A stretch of DNA of 64,000 nucleotides from NCBI GenBank assembly GCA_003117195.1, contig BDSI01000087.1, positions 282,561 to 346,560 on the forward strand. Reading direction: 5' to 3'. Positions 12,601 through 23,144 of this stretch are shown in pieces. Position 1 is the first letter of the stretch; each line of letters begins with the position of its first letter. Made by a program: the position numbers and the translations under genes. Under the pieces are notes generated by a model. That model was not told the DNA's origin and did no database searches. It saw only the letters and a list, made by a program, of their open reading frames with translations. The DNA is from Eudorina sp. 2006-703-Eu-15 (taxonomy: Eukaryota > Chlorophyta > Chlorophyceae > Chlamydomonadales > Volvocaceae).

Positions 12601-14147
12601 TTATACAGCTCGTGACGTCACCACCTTGGAAGCGACGTAGCCTTCTCACCGGAGCTGATTACAGCTGCGCGCAAACGGCTCAAACGGCTTCCCTCGAAGT
12701 ACCTGGTGATGGGAGGACGCTCCTGTGGGTACGGGCGTCCGTGACTTCGCAGAGCCTCTGAGCCAACGAGCCTCGCTGCATGTCTGCTCTTCTGTCTGCC
12801 TTACTGGCTGTCTGTCTGGCTTGCTTGCTGGCTGGCTTGCATCATGTTTGAATTGTGGGCATCCCATTTGGTTTTGTGCGTGCGTGTGTGAGCATGTGGG
12901 CGTGTGCGCTTGGGCGATGTATTGCGGCAAAAGGGCGGTAATTCGGTTTCGAACTGCCTGGGCACTCGCACTCGCACTCCCAAGCATCGGCGGTTGGTTG
13001 GTTCCGGAGCCGGCGAGTCTTCGCCTACGTTTCGTGTCCGGCGGGTCATAATGAAACGTGCGTGAGTGACGCCGCGGTTCGTTTTCCAGCGGTAACTCTG
13101 TTGTCTTGGTTAGGCTCTTGCGGGTCCGGGGTCGTACTTCTGTACTCCTGTCGGACACGGCAGGAGGACAATGCTTCCGTTTCCGTTTGTGCGGTAGGTA
13201 CAAACGTCCGCCGTACAAACGGACGCGCCAGCGTCCGCAAATCTTGTGTGCGCGCCAACCTGCGGCTGCGTGCCATGCCAGAGCCAAGATTGAGCACTGC
13301 TGGGCGGGGATTTCATGACGGATCCTGAGGCGCGGATGCGGTCGTTACCAGTTAGCAGTTGGCAGTTGGCGTGAGATCACGTGTGGGCCCAAGGTCAAGA
13401 GGTCACGGAGATGAGTCAGGGCGCGGAAACCTCGGGGGAGCAACGCTGCTGAACTTGCGGATCCAGATGCGGATCACGGCCTGGTTGCGCGCCGGCGCCG
13501 CAGTCGCGCACACACATGCACACACAGACAGGAACATTTTGGGCGCCACTCGGCCCCTCGCATGTCACGCATTCGTGTTCTGCCTGTTCTAAGAAGCACA
13601 CAAAGGCACACGGACGCGCACGCTGGGTTGTGATCCCCCAACACCAAGCGCTCCCCCCGAATCCACCTAAATGTACGACAAGAGGCCGGGCATGGCCAGG
13701 TAAGGACATGCCGACCTAGCGGGCACCGATTTGGCCATATTGGAGTCGCCCGGGCAGTTTACGCCACGTAGCCGTCGTTTGTGCCGTACGTTGATATGTA
13801 CGTAGTGCGTTGCGTGCCGTACTTGGGTCTGCTGGAGTATATTGAGACACCTGCGGGGGTCGGGTCCAGAGGCGACCGAAATCGGCGCTGCATGCATACA
13901 TGTCTGGTGGTCACGGCTGTGGTTGCCGTGGTCTTGAACGATGACTCGGGCTGCCGCCAGCGCATGATGATCGATGTCCGCGACAATTGTCGGGTCGGCA
14001 ATGTGTCGAAACGCAGCGCTGTACGGATCGTTCTGACGTACGGGTTGCTCGGCGGGCATGCTGCATGCATGCAGCATGCGGCCAGGACGAAACTCGGTGT
14101 GGCTTTTGGTAGCGCCGCGTACGTGGGGTGGCGGGGTCGCTAGGGGC

Positions 14148-14247
<100 letters not shown>

Positions 14248-15610
14248 AATGAGAAGCCTGTGTGTGTGGGGGGGGGCGGGGCGGGGGTGGAAGTGGGGGC
14301 GGGCCGTCGCCGGGAGCCACAGCGGACGATTGATGCCGGCGTACGGCAGCGCTGTACACCCTCTCACTCGTGTGTACGGCGATGTGCCTGATGTCGACAG
14401 CGCAGACGCTGGAAGCCCATGTGAAGGTTTCCTGGGTCGGTCGTTGTACTGTTCGGTTGCGTTGCACGGTAAGCCAGCATTCTTCAAATAAATTGCCTTT
14501 CACTGTTTTCCTTGAGTGCATTTTTCGACGTAAGAACAAACATGGTGCTTTGCTAATGCCGCATGGTAATGTTGCAGGAGGCGCGCTGTTTTTCGTGTGT
14601 GTTGTTAGCCCGTGTCATTAGATGGAATAATTAATAAGCCCTGGGCTTGATATGTTGCGTGTATGTGCAACCTCGTGCCACTTGTAAGGGGGCAGATAAA
14701 GCAAGTCCGCAGCTTTCGGAGGACGCACACATACAGCGGGCGTTGCCGTGCCCTTCGCACAGCGCACACGCAGGCATGACAACCGGCGAACATACCCCGC
14801 ACACGCACACACTCGTACTAAATTTCGTACACATGTACACACATGCACATACACATGCACGTACACACGCATTCGGTTCGGGTACTGCTGAGTCGCCCAT
14901 GTCCTGCCGGGTCTTGTTCGCGTTATCATAGGCAGGCAAGGCTGGAGCGCATGACATGACATGCAAGGCGCATAGCGAGGCCTGGAAATGCCCGTGTGCG
15001 ACACAGCAAATGAATGAACCAACGAACGAACTGCCTCTGCCCCAGCCCGCGCCACCCCGGCGCCACCACACCACCGCGCCTCGCGTGCGCGCGCGAGGCC
15101 CTTCGTCCGTCCGTCCGTGCATCCCTCCGTCCCTCCGTCCGTGGTTCCCTGCAAGCCGAACCCCTATTGGATCGCGCTCTCAGCTCGGTCCCGGTTTCAC
15201 ACCCAGCATCCATCACCTCCCCCAACCATAATCATCATCTCCCCGCCCGAGTCCAGGGTCCGCTCCAGGGGCTACCAGACTCCCCTCGCGGCACTCCCCA
15301 CCGTCCCGAACAGCAGCTCGCCGTCGCCACAACAACCGACAACCGCTCCAACGCCCCCGCCGCCCTCGCGCCCCGGACCTCGCCTGACCCCTCGGCCCCC
15401 CCCCTCTCGCGCCCCGGACCTCGCCCCCGCTCTCTCTCCCCCGCAACCCCCCACGACTCGCCCGCGGCGGTGCTCCCGCCCACCCGCCCACCCGCCCTGC
15501 CCCCCCCCCTGACCGCCACCACCACCGGGTCCGCAAGTCCGGCGAATGGCGCAACAAGGAGCCCGGACATCGGTATGTACACATACACACCCGCACATAC
15601 CACCACACAC

Positions 15611-15640
15611 CACCACCACCACCACCACCACCACCACCAC
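15611..15640. repeat. (CAC)n microsatellite
   Basis: Ten CAC units in a row, in the C-rich stretch downstream of the KIFBP stop codon. Confidence 0.95.
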
Positions 15641-15687
15641 CCGGTCCACAATTCCGGCGAGTGACACAGCACACACGGCGGGCCTCG

Positions 15688-15720
15688 ACACACACACGCA
15701 CACACACACACACACACACA
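15688..15720. repeat. (CA)n microsatellite
   Basis: CA repeats with one CG interruption, about 120 bp beyond the KIFBP stop codon. Confidence 0.9.
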
Positions 15721-15839
15721 TGCACACAACTTAGCACCCACCACCTTGGGAATTCGGGCCGCCCCGGAGGTCGCACCTGCCGGCGGACATCCCGCGCAGC
15801 ACCTCTGCCGGTCGATTGGTGTCGTACAGTACATACCAA

Positions 15840-18800
15840 CTACCCGGATCCCGCCTTCTGCGCCGCCGCCATGGCCTGCAGCCTCATCCGCTCCACTAGG
15901 AGCTCACTGAGCTCCTCCGCAGCCTGCGGGGTGGGGCGCGGGGCCGGCGAGGGCACGGCCGGCGTTGAGGCGGGTACGGCAGTGCGAGAGGTACGGCGAA
16001 ATACGACGGGCGGGGTTAGGCGGCGGCGGCGGCAAGCGTACACGACGAGGAGTGGGGGATGGGTGAAGGGTAGGCAAAGTCTGTGCGCGGTGCGGCAGGC
16101 TGGTGGCGTCATTCCGGCGAACGTCCGGGTTCGGCTTCCCCCGGAACGGAATGCGCCTCTGGCCTGACAACAGATCCGTCGGGGCATCGATGCTAACGTC
16201 ACTGCCGCACGTCGGGCTTGCGTTTCTGCTTTGCAGGTACCGTAATTATGGCCCTAGGTGTACCCCGACAGATCTGGTCCCCATCGAACGGGTTTCCTCG
16301 CTAAGCAAACACACACACGGGCGGGCGGGCGGGCGGGCGGGTTGCAATTCTAAACACACACGTACACGTATACGGTACGCGGGCACACACACACACACAC
16401 ACGCACACGCGCCCACCCACCTGCGCCTCCTGGGTCCAGTTCTCCAGGCCGTGCTTTTTGACGTACTCGGTGGTCCACTTGAGGTGCTTGTGCGCCGCCA
16501 CTAACACCGACTCCACCCTTGGGCGGGCGGGCGGGTGGGGTTATTATTAAGGATGTTACAGTACGCGCGAGGGGCAGCGTCGCGGCATCCCCCCCTTGCC
16601 CCGATCTCGGCCTCCAGCTGCGCCTGTCCCCAGCTGCACCTGTCCCTGTCCCCAGCTGCGCCTGTCCCTGTCCCCAGCTGCGCCTGTCCCCAGCTGTCCA
16701 TGTCCCTACTCCCTCAGGAACCCCGCACCCGAAACCAACTGACCACTCCCCCCGCCGCGGTTCATCACCCGCCCACTGACCTCATTAACCCACCAACACG
16801 CCAACCCACCAACCCTGGGTGGTCCGGGCGGGCATTTCTCACGCTCAACACCGACCCTGCTTACCCCTGGTCCGCCGCCTTGGCGCCGCCGCCGCCGCCA
16901 CCCGCCCCCGTCACCGTCCCCCGCAGGCGATGCAGCATGCGACCGAGGCCGAAGGAGGCCATCAGGAAGTACGGCTCGTTGTCGGCGTCGACGCGGTCCG
17001 GCATCTGCCCGGTTTCGGAGCTGGCAAAGGAGTGGAGGAAGCGCTGGTAGTACTTGGCGGCGGTGGCGGCCGCGGCGGCGGCCTGAGATGGGTTGTGCCG
17101 TGGGAGGGTGGAGTGAGGGTGGGGGTGAGGGTGAGGGACCAGCCAACCGCAACAGCAACAGCAGCAGCAGCAGACGTAAACATCCTCATGCATCAATTCC
17201 ACATCACACGCACACCACACACAGACACATATCGACGCCATTTCTTTTACACACACATACCGACACCAATATCAGCACCACCATCAGGGGCAGGCACAGA
17301 GAGGCTCTCTGTCGCCTGCCCCTCCCGCGCGTCAATCTGTAGCCTGCCACGACAAAGTCCGCAGCCGCAGCACATAATCCTAGCGGCGGGAAACGTTATC
17401 GTACGCCACACCGTACGACAACCGCGGTACGACACCGTCGTACCTTGGCTGCCTGGCCTGGCTGCAGCTCCCGTATATCGGATATCTCGCGGTACACGTG
17501 CGCCAGTTCCAGGTCTATGGAGCGGCTGAGCCCGGGGTAGTGGTCGGGGTTCAGGCCGCCGGAGAGGGGCTCCAGCAGCTGAGCACGGCAGCGGTGCATC
17601 GCGGCGGCACGGTTGGGATCCGCCTCGAAGCCGGCCAGGCACCTGATGGGGCCGCGGCGGCGGCAGGTGGTGACCCGTGGGTCGTCGCCGAGCGCGCGGG
17701 GACGTGGGACGTGGGAGACGCGGGGGCGGGGGTTTGAACCCTTAGAGAAAGGAACGAAACGGGAGCTTGGGACAAGGCGTTGCGGACTGGCCCGTCACAA
17801 ACAGGTGCACTGCGTTGACTGCTGATTGTGCTGAAGCAGGATTCGGGTGGTTCGCGCCCTTCCGTACATGGTAGTACGGCATTGGTACGGCAGTGCTCCT
17901 CTGCCTGCTCACCGGTACATGTTGCTCATGTCCATGAGGATGCCGACGTGGTCCGTCACCCAGCCGTCCAGCTGGTAGTACGACAGCGCCTCCTTGAAGT
18001 ACGGCATGCCGGTGTTGAGGAGGTCCCGCGCCGCCTCGAATGTGCGGGCGAGCGCGTTGAGGCCCCAGGGGAAGGTGTCGGGGGAAGGCACCGAAAGGCC
18101 TTTGAACCTGAGGTGAAAGCAAAAGGCGCGGAGAATGCCGGGTCGATGCAGGGGAAGCCATTGTGAATTGTGGTGTGCTTTTACTTAGCGAGAAACCCTG
18201 CCCGACCCACGCCAGGTATTGTGTTTCTTGCGTGGTTTCAGGACGTTGACGGCATGTTGCAACCCAGGGTCGTCCGGAGTACCCTATTGCCGAACTCTCC
18301 CGTGTTGAACCCATCCCACCTCCCCCCGCCGCCACTGCAAGACCCAACGAAGGCCCTATCAACCCCATCTCGATACTCCAAGAACCCCTCTCTCGACACC
18401 CCCTCTCAACACCCCCCTCAATACGCCCCCTCTCAACACCCCCTCTCAACACCCCACCCTCCCCAGGCTCCCACCTCAGGTAGTCCGGGAAGTAGGATAT
18501 GTCCGGGTAGTGCATCTCGAGCTCCCTGCCCTCGATGTACTTGGCGTGGCTGGCGGCCAGGCGCATGTTGTACACACGCGCCGCCGCCAGCTGCGTCCCG
18601 CCGAGGGCAGAGGGGGGAGGGGGAGGGGGGTATAGGAAATTGGTAGACATATTTATACTGCGCTGCTGCCAGAGCGAATATCCGATAGAGACTCGACTCT
18701 ACCAGGATCTCCGGCGAAGTGACGACGGGGCGTGGGGGAGGCACATGCAGTTTGTGGGAGGTGGAGTTGCGGACCAATCATGACGACGGGGCGCGAGAAC

Positions 18801-21800
18801 GCCATCGGCAGCTCCAAATGCACTCTAAGTGAAGCCAGGTCACGCGAATCGAGTCCAAGTGGCGCCATCAGGTCAAGTCAAGCGAAGTCATGTGTTTAGA
18901 GATCTAGACCCGCCCGACCCGAAGTCATGTGTCCAGCGTCAGACAAGACTCAGCGAACAGAACAGGGAGGGGGATCAGACAAGACCCGGTCCCTAAGGGG
19001 CCGAGGTGCAACCTCCGCCTCCGCGCCTCCCCCCGGGACCGCGGGACGGCCTGCCGGCCACGTCCTGAGTGCCACGTGACTGCCACGGGGTCCTCAGCAG
19101 GCGGGGCCACATCGCAGCAGACCGCCTCTTGCGCCAGCCCCGGGCCCCCAGGGCCCCTCCCACTACAAACGTCCCCACATCACGCCCGCACTCCGGGCGC
19201 CCCACCAACCTTGATGTTGGCCGCCACGTCCTCCCCCAGCTCTGCCCCCGCGGCGGTGTCCCGGTCCACCACTGCACACGTGCACAGCCCCATCGGGCAG
19301 CGAGCAGGCCGTGAGCGGCAGTGAGCGTCCGCGGGCCCAGGACCGCGCCGCCCCAAGGCGGCGGAGGCGGAGGCGGCCGAGGCGGGGAGGAGGGAGAGGG
19401 GAGAGGGAGGGTGTAGGAAATCGGTAGAGGGGAGAGGGTCAGCCCACAGTGGGGCCGTACAAGGGCGGCGCAACACGGGCGGGGTAGCAGTGATACCGCG
19501 GGCGGAGATGGGCGCGCGGCAGGTGCTGATGGGTGTGTCAGCACCAGCACCGGCGGGGCGCGGGCGATGCTGCCAACCAACGCAGCACCAATGCGCGGAC
19601 TGTAAACACGACCTGGCCAGGCACTTGCCCTTCCACAACACGGCACGCCCACCCCCCGGTCGCACAAGGGGGCCGGACACCCCGCCCACCCACCCACCCA
19701 CCCACGACACTACGAGCCCCGCATGTAAGAACGACACCCGCCCGCTCCGAGCACGCGGCCCCTTCGTTGTCCTGACGAACTGGCAGCACCACTGGCCACG
19801 GCTGCTCCCACCTCCCCTTTTTCAGTCGGCATTGGTCAAGGCCTACAACGAAGGTGGACGTCGTCGCATCGCTGGAGATCCTGGTACAGTCGTTCTTCAC
19901 CGAACCTTTGCTCTGGCAGCAGCACAGCAACAAGTATGAATATGTCAACTGATTTCCTGCACTCCCACACATCCCGGCGCCCTAGGCCCCCACAGCCTCC
20001 ACAGATGCCACAAACACACAGTCGCACCCACGCACCCGCCTGCGCCGCCGCGTGGCAGTACATGGCCAGGGCGTAGGCGTTGACCTTGGCGTAGTAACCG
20101 CCCAACTGAAGGCAGTTGTTGACCCACGTGTCCAGGTCGTACTTCCCTGTACGGCATTCCGGTTTCAAAAACCCGTGGGGCCGGGGTGTTATACGACGAG
20201 CAGCCGAGGCACACCCTGCCCAGGGATAAGTAACTTGCCGGACCGGGGGGGGGTGTTGCTGCGGTGATCTGGGTCGCGCCCCACCGGCCACGGCTACGAC
20301 GGTGGTGACGGCCCAAGCCGCCGCCGCACAACAACCCCCACAACGCACCCGTTCTCATACTCTCTCCACTTTTCCCACTTTGCCTCATGGCTTGCTTGCT
20401 TGCACATCTATGGTACGTTAAACGCTCATTGCCGTGCTGGTGCACGCCTTAGCACGTAACGAGCCGTCTGTGAGGCAATGTAATGGGCGCAGCACAGATG
20501 TTTCATGACCTGCAGGGGATATATCCCCTATAACATGTTCAATACAGTGCATTTCCCACCTACCCTATACCATGTTCCATTCAGCAGATTTTTCACCTAT
20601 CCTGACGATTTCTTAACTACCCTATAACAGGTTCCATTCAGCAGATTTCCCACCTACCCTACCCTACCCGCACGCAACACTGCGCTCCGCTGCCGTACCT
20701 GCCGCCAGCTGGCGGTACAACGTCGCTGCGCAGTACAGCGCCGACCGGTCCGACGATTTCAAGTGCCCGTGCACCTGCGCCAGGTAAAACAGTGTACGGG
20801 TGTACTGCGCCTGTACGGCATCCGAGTCGTTGCCGGAAAGTTGATCCTGCAGCGGCTCCTTCGCCGACGCCGCTGTCGGCGCGACGCCGCCGTTGCCGCT
20901 GACACCTGGCCCCGCCGACGCCTGGGTGACTGCACCTTCCTGCTCCGCTGTCTCATCCTCCTTCGCCGCCGCCGCCGCCGTTCCTCGAGCCGCAGCGTCA
21001 TCAGCGACCACGGCAGCGCCCTCCGAGGACGTCGTGGCCTCCTCGGCACTCCCAGCCCTTGGTACTGCAGGGCCCGCCGGCTCCTCCCCGACCTGCGCCG
21101 CCGGCTCCTGCTGTGCCTGCTGTGCCTGCTGCTGCTGCTGACCTGCTGGAGCACGGCCGGAGTCCCCTTCAGTCCCGGTCTGCTGCTCCTGCTGTTGCTG
21201 CTGCTGTGACTCTGCCACCGCGGGCGGATGATCTCCAGTCCCCGGGTGCTGCGTCTCCGTCGACACCTCCAACTGCGTTCCCGGCGCCGCTCCGCTCGCG
21301 CTGCTGGCAGCAGCAGCAGCACCATCAGCAGCACCAGCACCATCAGCAGCACCAGCACCATCAGCAGCACAAGCACCATCAGTAGCAGCACCAGCACCAT
21401 CAGCAGCACCAGCACCATCAGCAGCAGCGGCGGAGGTGGGGGCAGAAGCGGCTGCGTCCGGCGCCCCGTCAGGCGCTGTAGCATGTCCCCGGGTGGGCAG
21501 GGGGAGCGCTAGCGCCAGGTGTGCGTGTTTGGTTCCGGAGCTGGTGGTCCGCTGGTAGAGCTCCTCGGCGCGGTCCAACCACCGTAGCGCCACGGGCAGG
21601 TCGCCGCGGTCGCTGCGGGGTCGGAGGCCGGGACACGGTCACACGGACGGGGTGGGTTTCCAGGCGGGAGACATACACACACACGGATGCATGGCAACAC
21701 ACACACACACACACATAGGCTGGGGGCACACATAAGCTGGGTTGGGTCGGGATTGGGCGGGGTTTTTTGCGGAGCACGCAACACGCATACGCAGGGTAGC

Positions 21801-22716
21801 ACGCAGGGCAAGAGGGCGGGGACGCCGTGAGAAGGCGCACCAAGGGTCACCGACGAGTGCACAGGGCCGCGCAAGCTGGTCCCCGGGTAACGGAGTGGGT
21901 AGGGCGAGCATCCGCATCCGACCATCCGCATCCAATGCAGAAGCTTTGAGTAGCTTTGGGGGGTTGTGGGGTCCGATGAGGTGTGGAGGGTCCGCGAAGG
22001 GGCAGCGCGCGGGCAGGCGATAGGGGTTGTGTTGGCTGCCCCGAGCGGGCGCGTGTTGCGCCCCCCGCCACCTGGCGGCAAACCCACCGCTGCTATTTGC
22101 GGGTCAGGCAAACTTGACCAGGCAGTCAACCACACAAGCATGGATGCCAGTCAAACGCACTCTCTCTTAGCGAGTGGGCGAACCTGTAGAGGGCTCCCAG
22201 CGCGTTATACGCCTCCAGCAGCCAGGCCAGGTACGCGTCTGGAGACGCCTCCAGTGGCGGCAAGCCCTTCATGACGCTGGCCTCGCCGTCCGCCAGGAGG
22301 TCTGTTTCCAGGAGGATGAGTCCACAGCGAATGCGGGCGGCGGCCGCCGCAAGCTCCTCCTCGGTGGGGGGTTCCGACGGAGAAGGCTTTACAGGCCCCG
22401 CGTCGAGGCTGCTGCTGCTGCTGCCGGTGCCGCCGGTCCCTGCTGCCACCATCCCCGAGCTGGGGGCTTCGCTCGGCGCTGTGGTGGATGGTTCAGGGCT
22501 TGCAGGTGATGGTTCCGTTGATGGGACCTTGCCATGGTCCCTGCCCTCATCACCGGGTGCGGGCTCCGGTTCGACAATTGCGCGCTCGCCCAGCGCCTTC
22601 CGCAGTAAGTCTGCCGCCTCGTACTTGTTCTTGTAGGGTTCAGCTTCATCTTCTTCGCGACAGCTGATGGCAGAGGCCTGCCGAATGGCTTCAACCAGGT
22701 CATGTGTCGTGGGCAT
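15840..22716 (-). CDS. KIFBP: KIF1-binding protein homologue (KIFBP)
   Basis: Ten exons on the minus strand, all joining in phase: 22716-22184, 21612-20699, 20146-20036, 19271-19210, 18590-18475, 18107-17913, 17642-17444, 17082-16865, 16517-16421 and 15923-15840, giving 842 aa. Animal KIFBP is about 620 aa. Family landmarks appear in the right order: SDRGDLPVALRWLDRAEELY, TRTLFYLAQVHGHL, FPDYLRF, YYQLDGWVTDHV with DMSNMYR, MHRCRAQLLEPLSGGLNP, AKYYQRFLHSF, HKHLKWTTEYVKKH and a short helical C-terminus. These are TPR-like helices. In animals KIFBP binds kinesin motor domains and blocks microtubule binding; its role in algae is unknown. The extra length is mainly a low-complexity insert in exon 2 (Ala/Gly/Gln-rich, with an 18-bp minisatellite) and a Pro/Ser-rich patch in exon 1. 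Intron 2 (20698-20147) has perfect inverted GTACGGCA ends. The gene shares a 428-bp divergent promoter region with the RMD1-like gene. Confidence 0.88.
16541..16560 (-). repeat. 20-bp sequence shared with the 3' UTR at 43733-43752
   Basis: Reverse complement is identical to 43733-43752 (TGTAACATCC plus TTAATAATAA). Here it lies in KIFBP intron 8, just upstream of the G-rich tract before the exon at 16517. Confidence 0.9.
16615..16706. repeat. short tandem repeat (CAGCTG-CGCCTGTCCC) in KIFBP intron 8
   Basis: About five imperfect copies of a 15-21 bp unit built from CAGCTGCGCCTGTCCC, some with an extra TGTCCC. Confidence 0.85.
18386..18459. repeat. 13-15 bp tandem repeat (CCCCCTCTCAACA) in KIFBP intron 5
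   Basis: Five imperfect copies of a C-rich unit. In gene sense it is a purine-rich run just downstream of the donor at 18474. Confidence 0.8.
18631..18726 (-). repeat. dispersed ATGTCTACCAATTTCC element, long copy A
   Basis: In gene sense this runs from a GGAGATCCTGGTA-like start, through CGCTCTGGCAGCAGCGCAGTA, to ATATGTCTACCAATTTCC followed by a C-rich run, and sits about 40 bp before the KIFBP acceptor for the exon at 18590. It shares most of its length with 47816-47886 and is diverged from 19861-19955. Confidence 0.85.
19861..19955 (+). repeat. dispersed ATGTCTACCAATTTCC element, diverged copy B
   Basis: Same order of blocks as copy A: GGAGATCCTGGTACAGTCG, GCTCTGGCAGCAGCACAG, then AATATGTCAACTGATTTCC. 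It lies in KIFBP intron 3, in the opposite orientation to copy A. Confidence 0.75.
20525..20669. repeat. imperfect 50-70 bp tandem repeat inside KIFBP intron 2
   Basis: Three imperfect repeats around CTACCCTATA, then ACAGGTTCCATTCAGCAG, then ATTTCCCAC. They lie inside the intron that is bounded by GTACGGCA inverted ends. Confidence 0.8.
21319..21426 (-). repeat. 18-bp coding minisatellite in KIFBP exon 2
   Basis: About six copies of an 18-bp unit (plus strand ACCATCAGCAGCACCAGC), coding for repeated Ala-Ala-Asp-Gly-Ala-Gly. The unit length is a multiple of three, so copy-number change keeps the frame. Confidence 0.9.
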
Positions 22717-23144
22717 TTTTCATAACCGAAATGTGCATATACTTGAATGGTTTCCTGCTTCACGGAGTACTAGCACAAATTAGATGTTTATTGGGTTGTG
22801 AACAAACGGAACACTCGGAAACCCGCGCAGCTCTGGAACCAAGGCACGATGCGGAACTGGGTAATCCTTTTCCAACTGACCATTACGACAAAGTGAACAT
22901 TATATGGCTGAGTCTTGTTTAAGTATTATTAGTTCTATCGTCGCTCTGCTTTGCCATCTTTGTCCGCGATTGACACCGTCCTACCTAGCGCTGCTACCCA
23001 GTTAGCCGCTTTCGAGACCATTCGATCCGTCATGTCTTATCCGTGATTACTGGGAGCTGGAGAAAACGGCACCCCTCTGGCCGGTCGGATTCGTTCCGTG
23101 AAGAGCTGAAGACCTAACCCGGGGCGTTTGCTTCCAGCATCAGG
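22717..23144. promoter_or_regulatory. divergent intergenic region, probable bidirectional promoter
   Basis: 428 bp separate the ATG of KIFBP (minus) from the ATG of the RMD1-like gene (plus). Both 5' UTRs and both core promoters must lie here unless upstream non-coding exons exist. No clear TATA box was identified. GC is lower than in the flanking exons. Confidence 0.55.

Noticed and set aside
15213..15839. overlapping 200-residue frames on both strands
   Set aside because: Produced by the C-rich, CAC and CA repeats; low complexity in every frame.
17725..17745. GGGTTTGAACCC palindrome, like a tRNA T-arm
   Set aside because: No cloverleaf can be drawn around it; it lies in a KIFBP intron.
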